The notes under the pieces: generated by a model
Database searches by the model: none
Seen by the model: the letters and a program-made list of their open reading frames with translations, nothing else
Told to the model about the DNA's origin: nothing
Part shown: piece after piece, positions 53,823 to 62,033 of the stretch
How the letters are laid out: each line of letters opens with the position of its first letter
Numbering within the stretch: the first letter of the stretch is position 1
Origin: Maridesulfovibrio ferrireducens
Lineage (GTDB): Bacteria; Desulfobacterota; Desulfovibrionia; Desulfovibrionales; Desulfovibrionaceae
Direction: 5' to 3'
Length of the DNA: 64,000 nt
Assembly (NCBI RefSeq): GCF_900101105.1
Contig: NZ_FNGA01000003.1
Location: 186,001 to 250,000 of the forward strand
Position numbers and translations under genes: made by a program

Positions 53823-53921
53823 TAAAAATGTATAGCTTCAGAGGTCGTAATGAAAAATAGCCATTCCGAGCACCACTCCTGATCTGAACGGCTCGGTGGA
53901 GCAAAAAGCTGGGTACGGCTG

Positions 53922-54063
53922 CAGGTGTGCATATCTTTCTGTCATTGCCAGAGTGGAATGGCCCATGAGTTTTGCCACTGTATACAAAGGAGTTCATCTC
54001 TGAACTAGCCAGCTTGCAAATGTATGACGTAAAGTATGGAAAACCACTTTTTGTCGACGATCC
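53922..54063 (-). pseudogene. int: tyrosine integrase C-terminal remnant
   Basis: On the minus strand, starting right against the right repeat, one frame reads DRRQKVVFHTLRHTFASWLV, then a TGA stop (53994-53996). The same frame continues VAKLMGHSTLAMTERYAHL. These are box II (HxLRH) and the nucleophile Tyr region of phage-type integrases. The N-terminal and core part is missing and an internal stop is present, so it is inactive. The C-terminal end is followed by unrelated residues. Confidence 0.85.
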
Positions 54064-54093
54064 TGAAGGTTCAAGTCCTTCGTGGCCTACCAC
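54064..54093 (+). repeat. right attachment-site repeat (attR)
   Basis: Identical over 30 bp to the tRNA-Lys 3' end at 39749-39778. The rest of a tRNA is absent; the integrase remnant joins it directly on the left. Confidence 0.9.
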
Positions 54094-54102
54094 GCAAGTT
54101 TA

Positions 54103-54134
54103 GGGGTTTAGACAAATAGTCTAAGCCCCTTTTT
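54103..54134 (+). terminator. terminator after attR
   Basis: GGGGTTTAGAC (54103-54113) pairs with GTCTAAGCCCC (54119-54129), then TTTTTC. It mirrors the tRNA-Lys terminator with a compensating T-to-C/A-to-G pair change. It may be the original tRNA terminator displaced by the island. Confidence 0.85.
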
Positions 54135-54563
54135 CTTTTCAATAAATTATTCCCCATACTTTCCCCCATAAATTAAAAAAAGTTAAAAAAGTTTGTGTAA
54201 GCTCATCTTTTTAACTTTGTTCTATTGTTATGCCCTAATTTTGCTTGATTAAACCCAATTTAACCAAGTTGTAGAATAGGTATGCCTAACGCCGAAAAGT
54301 ATAAATCCGTAGGGGTTCAAAGTACAGAAGTAAAGCCCTTTAAGAGTGAAATAAATCTGAAACTCAAATGGTGGCTGATGAAAATCTGTATTCAGGGCAG
54401 ACAGGGCACAAAGGATAAGAAAGATAAGTGTATTTCTGATAAATTTAATTAAAATAGTAGCATATATCTTAATTCATCGGAATTCACGTGGAAATATTTT
54501 GACAAATTTAGTGTGTGTATTGCTATATCAAATAGTGTTTTATGCTTGAGAGTGAAAGTGAAT
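54135..54563. other. AT-rich flank right of the island
   Basis: A low-GC stretch with one possible 56-codon frame (54282-54452) and no other recognisable feature. Confidence 0.5.
54282..54452 (+). CDS. possible small basic protein, 56 aa
   Basis: An ATG frame encodes a Lys-rich 56-residue product beginning MPNAEKYKSVGVQSTEVKPF. The RBS is poor (GAATAGG close to the ATG). I do not recognise it; it may be a gene fragment of the neighbouring AT-rich element or chance. Confidence 0.25.
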   Translation: MPNAEKYKSVGVQSTEVKPFKSEINLKLKWWLMKICIQGRQGTKDKKDKCISDKFN

Positions 54564-55076
54564 TTATTTTGGTTTGTCTTGCTTTGTTTTAATTTGTTCA
54601 AAGAAAACTCTCAACACTTCAAACATTGAACTGGATATGTCATAAAAGGCTGAAAAAGAAGATAAAGTAAAAAAAGCAGTTATAAATATTGTGTAATTTT
54701 TACGGCTTATTTCTTCAATTGGAGATCTGATAAAAGGAATGTCACTATTAGGAAGAGCTGACACCATATAGATTATAAAAAGTGATGAAATTATAAAAAT
54801 AAAATCTTTTTTTATACTGTTTACAAAGTTATAGTAAATTTTATCTTCAATATTATATTTAATAGCATTAAGTGCAAATTTTTCATTTGTAAGCATATTC
54901 AAAACGATTGCTATTGCAGCAACTGATGCTCCACTTACAATTCCAATAATATTTAAAGATAATTGCTCGATAGCGCAGTTAGAATCTCCATTCATAAGGT
55001 AAGCATATGCTAAAGATAAAGTTAGTACTATATAAAAGGTCCAAGTTTTAATGTATGCACATAAATATTTTATCAT
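54564..55076 (-). CDS. unknown small membrane protein (170 aa)
   Basis: A 170-aa protein with about four hydrophobic helices: 12-28, 38-62 (IIGIVSGASVAAIAIVLNML), 92-108 (FIFIISSLFIIYMV) and 130-150. The ends are charged and cytoplasmic-looking. Codon use is strongly AT-biased compared with neighbours. It starts 11 bp after the 274-aa gene on the same strand, so the pair is an operon. I do not recognise the family. A soluble partner plus a small multi-helix membrane protein resembles sensor-effector layouts of defence modules, but that is speculation. Confidence 0.65.
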   Translation of the reverse strand: MIKYLCAYIKTWTFYIVLTLSLAYAYLMNGDSNCAIEQLSLNIIGIVSGASVAAIAIVLNMLTNEKFALNAIKYNIEDKIYYNFVNSIKKDFIFIISSLFIIYMVSALPNSDIPFIRSPIEEISRKNYTIFITAFFTLSSFSAFYDISSSMFEVLRVFFEQIKTKQDKPK

Positions 55077-55087
55077 TTTATATTTGG

Positions 55088-55912
55088 TTATAGTTTGCTA
55101 ATTATATTATATCCAAATGTTGTATCGAGGTCATCAGCATTAATGGTTTCGTATTTGTCAGAACTTTTAATTCTTCCTTTTTCACTAACGATTGTCCATT
55201 GACCTCCTTGCATTTCTACAGTTTGAACTTTTGCATCTAATGTGTTGTCTTTAATTATTTTTAATTCAGAATTTTCATTTGATAATTTTTCACTGTAATC
55301 AGTGATGTTTCTTTTTTGTTGCATTTCTTTAAGTGCAGCACGCATTTCGTCTCTTGTTCTTCCAGCAATATTGGGGGCAAGGTATTTAAATTCAATGTTC
55401 TTAATATGTTTAGACTCGTTAATAATATCCCAAAATCTACCTCGAATTGGTAATTGTTTTACCAGAACGGTAAACTGTTTAGATAAGATGTTAGTGAAAA
55501 TGTTACCTAAGCAATCTGTCAAAGATTTAGGTGTCAAACCGATAGAATACTTCGAATTTTTTTCTAAATAGATGAGTTGTTTTTTGATATTAACTAGAAA
55601 GGCAACAGAGGGATGATCTTGTAAAAAAGTTTCAGTGATATGTTCTCCATCATCTTCTCTGATTTTTGTATTTTTGGATCTCGTGATACTTCCGGTTAAA
55701 TAAATATTTTCTCTAAAATTTAAGTCTCTGAATTTTAACGTGATATTTTCAGCTAAACATGAAGTTTCAAAATTCATTATATCGCGAATCGAAGATGTTA
55801 TAAACTCAACTGGAGTTTGATTCAGTTTTATGAGGCTAAATTCCTCTTTATATAATAGGTTAGGAAATGCGGAGATTGTGCAAATATAAAAATTTTTTTT
55901 GCGTGGGGCCAT
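55088..55912 (-). CDS. unknown AT-rich 274-aa protein
   Basis: A 274-aa soluble protein, no signal peptide or membrane helix, beginning MAPRKKNFYICTISAFPNLL. It has a patch of predicted beta structure in the N-terminal two-thirds and a charged helix around 185-215 (RDEMRAALKEMQQKRNITDY). AAGGAG seven bases before the ATG supports the start. Base composition is much lower in GC than the flanking genes, a sign of recent transfer. It is co-oriented with the small membrane protein. I do not recognise a family; a phage-related or defence role is possible but unproven. Confidence 0.65.
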   Translation of the reverse strand: MAPRKKNFYICTISAFPNLLYKEEFSLIKLNQTPVEFITSSIRDIMNFETSCLAENITLKFRDLNFRENIYLTGSITRSKNTKIREDDGEHITETFLQDHPSVAFLVNIKKQLIYLEKNSKYSIGLTPKSLTDCLGNIFTNILSKQFTVLVKQLPIRGRFWDIINESKHIKNIEFKYLAPNIAGRTRDEMRAALKEMQQKRNITDYSEKLSNENSELKIIKDNTLDAKVQTVEMQGGQWTIVSEKGRIKSSDKYETINADDLDTTFGYNIISKL

Positions 55913-56201
55913 GATGAAACTCCTTTTTAGTGGAGAATTTATAGCCGACAGCTAAACTTTATTCAATGTAAAATAATAGGTTTATACTGATATTTTGGTT
56001 TCAGTGAAAAATGTTTCTGAATAGTTTTCCCCTCCCTCCAATTTTTTATCACATTTTTTTACTTTTTAGCTAAACACAGACGAAAATGTGTGCTATGGAA
56101 AGATAAGGTTGTCTTCTGATGTATGCCTGTGATTGTTGAGTGGTCGGTCAATACATGCAAGCGCATTGTTTTTCCTATTTTAAGACAAAGGAGAGCTGAA
56201 T

Positions 56202-57761
56202 ATGTCTACTGAAAAAGAATTCCGCGAAGTTGAGAAGAAGTTGCAGAATATTATAGGTGGCAGTATTTCGGCGCGTGTGTTGGCTGATCAGTTTATGCGG
56301 TTGAAAAAGGGATTTCCGGCAACGAATCTGGAACGTTCCTGTACTTTGAAAGACGGCATTTCAATTATTCCCGAAGAAGATAGAGATGGTTTGATTGGTA
56401 TATTTAATGACGCTGTTGATATCGGACGTATAACTAAATTTGTGCCTGCATCCGGCGCTGCGACACGCATGTTTAAATTTTTGCTTGAGTTTCTGAAAAC
56501 GGGTCATAAAAATTTTGAATCAAATCCCGATTGCGATGAAGCCTCTCTTCAAATGGCTCGTACTTTTGTAGATTCGCTCTCTAAGTTTGCTTTTTATGGA
56601 GAACTCAAAGAATCCATGAAGCAGGGCGGTGAAGATTTGGATGAATGTCTGGCACAAAATGACTGCCGGACAATTTTGGAATATCTGCTTACCGAAAAAG
56701 GGTTGAACTATTCACAGTATCCGAAGGGCTTAATTCCGTTTCATGTTTATGGGGATGGTTCTCGTACACCTTTCGAGGAACACATTTTAGAAGCAATAGA
56801 ATATGCGAAAGATGAAGAGGGAAAGATTCGTCTGCATTTCACAATTGCTCCCGATAATGAAAAGAAGGCAAAAAAACATATAGCTGAAGCTCTCGGTAAA
56901 TTCCCGGAGTTTGACTTTGATATTTCTTATTCTGAGCAGAGTCGCAAGACAGACACTATTGCTGTTGATTTAAATAATGAAATCTTTCGTACTGATGATA
57001 ATAAGGTTCTTTTCAGGCCGGCCGGTCACGGTGCATTGCTTGTTAATTTAAATGAATTGAAGGGTGATATTGTTTTCCTTAAAAATATCGATAACGTAGT
57101 CCCCGATAACTTTAAAGCGGATACTATTGAATATAAAAAACTGCTCGGCGGTCTTTTAGTTTTGCTTCAAAGTCAGATTTTTGATTGTATTAAAATGCTG
57201 AAGAAGCCTTCTCTGACAGAGTTTGAAGTCGCGGTTACTTCCCTTTTTGTAGTGACAAGATTGCATATGACCTTACCGGCTGATTTCGTTAAAATGCCTC
57301 TGGTGACAAAAGCTGAGATACTTATTTCCAGGCTTAATAAGCCGATCCGTGTTTGCGGTATGGTAAAAAATCAGGGCGAGCCGGGTGGAGGTCCATTTTG
57401 GGTCGTCGGTTCTGATGGGATTATTTCACCACAAATTGTTGAGAAAAGTCAGGTTGATATGGATAGTTCTAAGCAGGTGGAAATTTTAAAGTCTTCAACT
57501 CATTTCAACCCTGTTGATATCGTTTGCGGACTGCGTGATTACCGCGGAAGACAGTTTGATCTGATGAAGTTTACTGATCCTGAAACAGGTTTTATTTCTT
57601 ATAAATCTGAACAGGGGCGGAAGCTTAAGGCTTTGGAATTACCCGGGCTTTGGAACGGATCAATGGCAGACTGGCTTACTGTTTTTGTAGAGGTTCCTCT
57701 GAGTACGTTTTCACCTGTTAAAACAGTTAATGACCTTTTAAAGGATGAACATCAGCTTTAA
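56202..57761 (+). CDS. DUF4301 family protein
   Basis: A 519-aa soluble protein. The stretch FVPASGAATRMFKFLLEF (about 81-98) recalls the glycine-rich nucleotide loop of sugar-nucleotidyltransferases. KGLIPFHVYGDGSRTPFEEH and LFRPAGHGALLVNLNEL are conserved blocks of DUF4301. A nucleotide-sugar or nucleotidyl function is plausible from the loop, but no reaction is known. AAAGGAGAG precedes the ATG. It is a single gene with its own terminator 125 bp downstream. Confidence 0.8.
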   Translation: MSTEKEFREVEKKLQNIIGGSISARVLADQFMRLKKGFPATNLERSCTLKDGISIIPEEDRDGLIGIFNDAVDIGRITKFVPASGAATRMFKFLLEFLKTGHKNFESNPDCDEASLQMARTFVDSLSKFAFYGELKESMKQGGEDLDECLAQNDCRTILEYLLTEKGLNYSQYPKGLIPFHVYGDGSRTPFEEHILEAIEYAKDEEGKIRLHFTIAPDNEKKAKKHIAEALGKFPEFDFDISYSEQSRKTDTIAVDLNNEIFRTDDNKVLFRPAGHGALLVNLNELKGDIVFLKNIDNVVPDNFKADTIEYKKLLGGLLVLLQSQIFDCIKMLKKPSLTEFEVAVTSLFVVTRLHMTLPADFVKMPLVTKAEILISRLNKPIRVCGMVKNQGEPGGGPFWVVGSDGIISPQIVEKSQVDMDSSKQVEILKSSTHFNPVDIVCGLRDYRGRQFDLMKFTDPETGFISYKSEQGRKLKALELPGLWNGSMADWLTVFVEVPLSTFSPVKTVNDLLKDEHQL

Positions 57762-57885
57762 TTTATTCTTCTTGTTGTGGAGAGATTCTGTATAGATGTT
57801 TATAGCGTTGGTAGTATTGGAGACTGGCACTAAATCTGTTTCGTAGATTTTATACGCTAATAAAACATTTATACTATTTATATTG

Positions 57886-57924
57886 GAAAAGCCCGTCACG
57901 ACTCTGACGGGCTTTTCGTTTTTT
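57886..57924 (+). terminator. terminator after the DUF4301 gene
   Basis: GAAAAGCCCGTCA (57886-57898) pairs with TGACGGGCTTTTC (57905-57917), followed by G and six T. Confidence 0.92.
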
Positions 57925-58057
57925 ATAAAATAATAATTTTGTTTTCATGTTAAACGAATATAGATACAATTAAATTACTTCATATTTAATTAGGGTTAGC
58001 TAGGAGTATATTGAATTTTCGAATAGTATTTAGTTTTTATCTCATCCGGAGGCAGGA

Positions 58058-59218
58058 ATGAAAGAGGTTATGGCGATGCGCAAATTTGTTGCACCCGAAC
58101 TGGTTTTTGGTGCCGGTTCCGCTCTGCTTGCCGGGCAATATGCTGAAAACTTCGGAGCTAGAAGAGCGCTAATTGTTACTGACCCCGGTGTGTTTCGTTG
58201 CAGTTGGACTACTGCTGTAAAAGATAGTTTGAATAAGGCTGGGATTGAAACCTTTGTGTTTAGTGATGTCTCGGAAAACCCAAGAGATGTTGAAGTCATG
58301 AAGGGTGCTGAATTTTACAAAGAAAATAATTGTGATTGTATTGTAGCTGTTGGAGGTGGAAGCCCTATGGACTGTGCGAAAGCTATCGGCATAGTCACAA
58401 CTAACAACGCTCATATTCTTTCTTTCGAGGGAGTCGACATGGTTGATTCTCCCGGACCTCCGTTAATTTGTATACCTTCCACAGCCGGCAGTTCTGCCGA
58501 TGTTTCGCAGTTTGCAATAATAACTGACACTGTTCGTCATGTTAAAATCAGTATTGTCAGCAAGGCGATGGTTCCTGATGCCGCCCTTGTCGATCCTAGT
58601 CTCACAACCACAATGGGGTCGCAACTGACTGCAGCTACGGGGCTGGATGCTTTGACTCATGCTATTGAGGCGTACGTATCCAATGCAAATTCCGCTTTGA
58701 CCGATCTCTTCGCCATTGACGCTATAAAATTGGTCAATGAGAATTTGGTTGCAGCTATTAAAGATCCTGATAATATTGAACTTCGCGGTTTTGTTATGCT
58801 GGGCAGTATGGAAGCTGGGCTTGCCTTTTCGAACGCGATACTCGGAGCTGTTCATGCAATGGCTCATAGTCTTGGCGGGCATTTGAATCTTCCGCATGGT
58901 GAGTGCAACGCCATACTTCTCCCTTATGTTATTAAAACTAATTTTTCTTACGCAGAAGACAGGTATACGGATATTGCTAAAGCTATGTCTGTTGATGTTG
59001 AAGGTAAAACTGCTGATCAGATATGCGAATCCCTTATAGATGTTATTGTTGCGCTTAGAAAGGATGCAGGAATAACAAAGACCCTTAAAGATTTCGATCT
59101 AAAAAGAGAAGATATTCCTAAGTTGGCAGAACTGGCTTTGAAAGATGCGTGTATGGTCACCAATCCTGTCGAATTAAGCAGCGAAGATGTAGAGAAGATT
59201 TATGAAGCGGCGTTCTAG
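58058..59218 (+). CDS. iron-containing alcohol dehydrogenase
   Basis: A 386-aa Fe-ADH. Landmarks are FVAPELVFGAGSALLAGQYA, the dinucleotide loop IVAVGGGSPMDCAKAIG (about 94-110), STAGSSADVSQFAII and the iron-binding segment ALTHAIEAYVSN with MAHSLGGHLNLPHGECNA (His residues about 267-282). It interconverts alcohols and aldehydes with NAD(H). GGAGG at 58050 precedes the ATG. The last 17 bases overlap the start of the histidine kinase gene, so the two are co-translated. This links alcohol metabolism with a signalling protein. Confidence 0.93.
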   Translation: MKEVMAMRKFVAPELVFGAGSALLAGQYAENFGARRALIVTDPGVFRCSWTTAVKDSLNKAGIETFVFSDVSENPRDVEVMKGAEFYKENNCDCIVAVGGGSPMDCAKAIGIVTTNNAHILSFEGVDMVDSPGPPLICIPSTAGSSADVSQFAIITDTVRHVKISIVSKAMVPDAALVDPSLTTTMGSQLTAATGLDALTHAIEAYVSNANSALTDLFAIDAIKLVNENLVAAIKDPDNIELRGFVMLGSMEAGLAFSNAILGAVHAMAHSLGGHLNLPHGECNAILLPYVIKTNFSYAEDRYTDIAKAMSVDVEGKTADQICESLIDVIVALRKDAGITKTLKDFDLKREDIPKLAELALKDACMVTNPVELSSEDVEKIYEAAF

Positions 59219-60869
59219 ATCAGATAGTAATGATAATGTTCGCAACAAGCTTATCGGGCTTGGTGAGAACTCAATGCGCAAAAGCTATTATCCGGAACTG
59301 CGTGACCGGATTAATGAGCTTGAGCGATTTAGAGCTTTGGTCGAGCATGCGAATGACGCTCTGTTTGTTCTGGATGCTTTTTCGTGGAGTTTTGCAGATG
59401 TTAACGCAACTGCTTTGAAAAAAACTAATTATTCTCGTGAAGAACTGGTCGAAAGCCCTCCCGAATCCATATTTCCTAAAAAGACATGTATCCTTATGCG
59501 CACTGTGATTGCTAACAGTGATGCAGGTCCTTCTCATGATGATGAAGGTATTTCTATCACTGAGCTTTTAGGTAAAGACGGAGTCAATGTTCCTGTAGAG
59601 ATCACTGTACGAGTTCATTTTGTCGCAGGCAGGCTTTATCTCGTAATGGTTGCCCGTGATGTCACCCGTAGGCTTGCTGATCAGAGAGAGCTGCAAAAAA
59701 CGCGTAACTATCTTGGCAACGTAATTGATTCTATGCAGTCGATTCTTGTCGGAGTGAATGAGGATTCGAGTGTTGTTCTTTGGAACGCTTACGCTGTGGC
59801 TGAAACAGGCGTTGTTGAGAAAGATGCGTTAGGAAATTATCTTTTTGATGTGATGCCTGAAGTTAGAAAATTTAAGCAGTTAATTGAGCGGACTATTCGA
59901 AATGAAGAAACGGGTGGTACGGAAATTTTTACGGTTGATCATTCTGGAGAAACCATTTTTTTTGAGATAGTAGTTTTTCCCTTTGAAGGTGAAGGGGAGT
60001 CCGGAGCTGTTATTCGTATTGATGACATTACAGCTAGGACCAGAATGGAAGAAGTTATGGTTCAAACTGAAAAGATGATGACAGTTGGCGGGCTGGCTGC
60101 CGGTATGGCTCATGAAATTAATAATCCTCTGGGAGGAATCCTTCAGGGCAGTCAAAACATTTTGCGCAGACTTTCTGCAGAATTTCAGAAGAATCACGAA
60201 GTTGCCCGTGAGTGCGGGGTAACTTTTGAAGCCGTTCATGCTTATTGTGAACGGAGAGGAATAATCTCTAAAGTTGAATCTATCCAGCAGCTTGGAAAGC
60301 GTTCGGCTAAAATTGTTGCGAATATGCTTCAATTTAGCAGGCAGACGGGAGGACAGCAGTCTTGCACAAGTCTTGTTGAAATTATGAATACTGCGATTGA
60401 ACTTTCTTCCAGTGGGTATGATCTTTACCAAAAAAAAGGACGGGTCAGTTTAGATATTATTCGAGAGTTTGAGGAGAGTGTCCCTGATATTTTTTGTGCT
60501 CCGTCTGAAATTGAGCAGGTTTTAATTAATCTGATTAAAAATTCTGTGCAGGCTATTACATCTGCAAGAAAGGAAGATCCAAATAAAGTCGGTAAAATTT
60601 ATGTCAGAATCGGGAGAGAAGGGAATAATGTAAGGCTTGAGATTGAAGACAACGGGCCGGGAATGGATGCAGATACTAAAAAGAAAGCTTTGGAGCCTTT
60701 TTTTACAACAAAAGGAATCGGAGAAGGGACCGGTCTTGGCCTTTTTGTTTCGTATTTTATCATCACCCAAAAGCATAAAGGAAGTTTTGTAATTGAAACC
60801 AGCCCGATGTTAGGAACAAAGATTGTAATTAAACTCCCTGTTGCCCCCGATTGTATCGGGCTGGATTAG
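59202..60869 (+). CDS. PAS-domain sensor histidine kinase
   Basis: A 555-aa soluble kinase without membrane helices. Two PAS-like domains (about 40-155 and 165-275) precede the HisKA dimerisation helix GGLAAGMAHEINNPLGG (phospho-His in HEINN, about 306). The HATPase domain has NLIKNSVQAI (N box), DNGPGMD (G1) and GEGTGLGLFVSY (G2). No response regulator gene lies beside it. ATG 59202 overlaps the Fe-ADH gene by 17 bp; an alternative ATG at 59274 (MRKSYYPELRDRI) would start right before PAS and avoid the overlap. A partner could be the orphan regulator in the island or a distant one. Confidence 0.9.
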   Translation: MKRRSRSDSNDNVRNKLIGLGENSMRKSYYPELRDRINELERFRALVEHANDALFVLDAFSWSFADVNATALKKTNYSREELVESPPESIFPKKTCILMRTVIANSDAGPSHDDEGISITELLGKDGVNVPVEITVRVHFVAGRLYLVMVARDVTRRLADQRELQKTRNYLGNVIDSMQSILVGVNEDSSVVLWNAYAVAETGVVEKDALGNYLFDVMPEVRKFKQLIERTIRNEETGGTEIFTVDHSGETIFFEIVVFPFEGEGESGAVIRIDDITARTRMEEVMVQTEKMMTVGGLAAGMAHEINNPLGGILQGSQNILRRLSAEFQKNHEVARECGVTFEAVHAYCERRGIISKVESIQQLGKRSAKIVANMLQFSRQTGGQQSCTSLVEIMNTAIELSSSGYDLYQKKGRVSLDIIREFEESVPDIFCAPSEIEQVLINLIKNSVQAITSARKEDPNKVGKIYVRIGREGNNVRLEIEDNGPGMDADTKKKALEPFFTTKGIGEGTGLGLFVSYFIITQKHKGSFVIETSPMLGTKIVIKLPVAPDCIGLD

Positions 60870-60873
60870 GTCG

Positions 60874-62016
60874 TTACATATTATTTTTGATAGCTTCAGC
60901 TCTGTCTTCCATTTGTTTTGCAAGTTTAGAAAGAAGTTTGCTGCCTGATAAAATTGATTCTATTCTGTTGTGATCCGCTTTTACCCGCCTGAAAACCCAC
61001 TGTGCTATATAGAACGCGTCATTTGGGGTGTCACATGGTCCAGTGCAGAAGGTTTTAATCTTGTCAGAAATTCCATTCTTGATTTTTTCTCTGACGATGA
61101 TTGCATCTTTTAAAATTTTACCTGCATGGGAAGCCTTGTTTTTTGCTATTACGGATTGAGAATAATTAGACTCAGTCAGTTCTTTCTGAAAGACGGCGTT
61201 AGCTCTTTCAACTCTTTTTTCGGCTTTAATATACCCGTCCATAGCTTGAACAAGATCAGGATTTTCTGCAATTGAAGTAAGAACAGCTGCTACGTGCCGT
61301 AAAGGTGCTGCGCTGACTTTAAACATATCCGCCCGCTCTTTAGCTGTGAACGCGCGAATCTCGGATGCATCCCCCTTCACCGCGAATTTCTTTTCCGCAG
61401 TAATTCCTTTTTCTTCAACCAGATCAAGAAATGAGCTGTAGTATTTTTCATATGCCTTCGAAAGTGTTCCGGGATAAAGAAGATTTTCCCATATGGATTT
61501 TCTAGCTGAAATAATGTTTTCGGCTTCCGGCATAAGGCCCATCAAATTTAAACCGAAATATGTATTTATACCCTTAAAGGAAGCGGAACTATATCCACTT
61601 TTAGGTTTAAAAGGCAGAGATCCAGCCGGCTGATAGTTGTCAGCTACATATCCCGCAAGGTTTTCGAGAAAAACATCTGTTACTATGTCATTTTTAAATT
61701 TGTTTACGGTTTCAGCTATATTCGAAGTTGCTGTTTCAGCTGATTTTTTAGAACCGGATTGTGTTGTTTTTCCGGCAATATTATCAAGTGCAGTTTTATT
61801 TGCTGTTTCATTTCTTTCTGTGGCTGAAGGAGATTTTGCAACTTTTGATGTAATAGGAAGTCTGCCGCTTGATCCTGTTTCATGAATCCATGAGGGAGCT
61901 TCAACCCGTTCAGTCGTATCTTTTTCAGTGTCTTTGTTAATAAAGAATATTAATGCAGCAGCGGAAATAATAAAAACTACAGCGAAGATGATAATAGGAA
62001 GTTTGAATTTATTCAT
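60874..62016 (-). CDS. unknown membrane-anchored protein (380 aa)
   Basis: A 380-aa protein with an N-terminal hydrophobic anchor (about 5-25, LPIIIFAVVFIISAAALIFF), a Ser/Thr/Lys-rich linker (about 30-100) and a helical, probably periplasmic C-terminal domain. The latter ends with a Cys pair (FCTGPCDTPNDAFY) and DHNRIESILSGSKLLSKLAK. I chose ATG 62016 with GGAG seven bases upstream; a longer reading would overlap the Na/Pi gene. It is 17 bp downstream of that gene on the same strand, so they form an operon. Family and function unknown. Confidence 0.7.
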   Translation of the reverse strand: MNKFKLPIIIFAVVFIISAAALIFFINKDTEKDTTERVEAPSWIHETGSSGRLPITSKVAKSPSATERNETANKTALDNIAGKTTQSGSKKSAETATSNIAETVNKFKNDIVTDVFLENLAGYVADNYQPAGSLPFKPKSGYSSASFKGINTYFGLNLMGLMPEAENIISARKSIWENLLYPGTLSKAYEKYYSSFLDLVEEKGITAEKKFAVKGDASEIRAFTAKERADMFKVSAAPLRHVAAVLTSIAENPDLVQAMDGYIKAEKRVERANAVFQKELTESNYSQSVIAKNKASHAGKILKDAIIVREKIKNGISDKIKTFCTGPCDTPNDAFYIAQWVFRRVKADHNRIESILSGSKLLSKLAKQMEDRAEAIKNNM

Positions 62017-62033
62017 TAATATGCTCCATGATC

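Larger units (their letters stand above)
39778..54093. mobile_element. tRNA-Lys genomic island (about 14.3 kb)
   Basis: The segment is bounded by identical 30-bp repeats of the tRNA-Lys 3' end. Within it are a sigma-54-type regulator, an IS3-OrfA-like HTH gene, an eight-gene Hdr-type operon and a decayed integrase remnant against the right repeat. Similar terminator hairpins follow both repeats (39790-39819 and 54103-54134), with compensating base changes in the stem. No intact integrase, excisionase or transfer gene is seen, so the island is probably immobile now. That all cargo arrived together is inference. Confidence 0.8.

Noticed and set aside
53803-54093. Minus-strand 96-codon frame at the island's right end
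   Set aside because: It starts in the att repeat (same tRNA artefact) and runs in a different frame from the integrase remnant, which is the meaningful reading.
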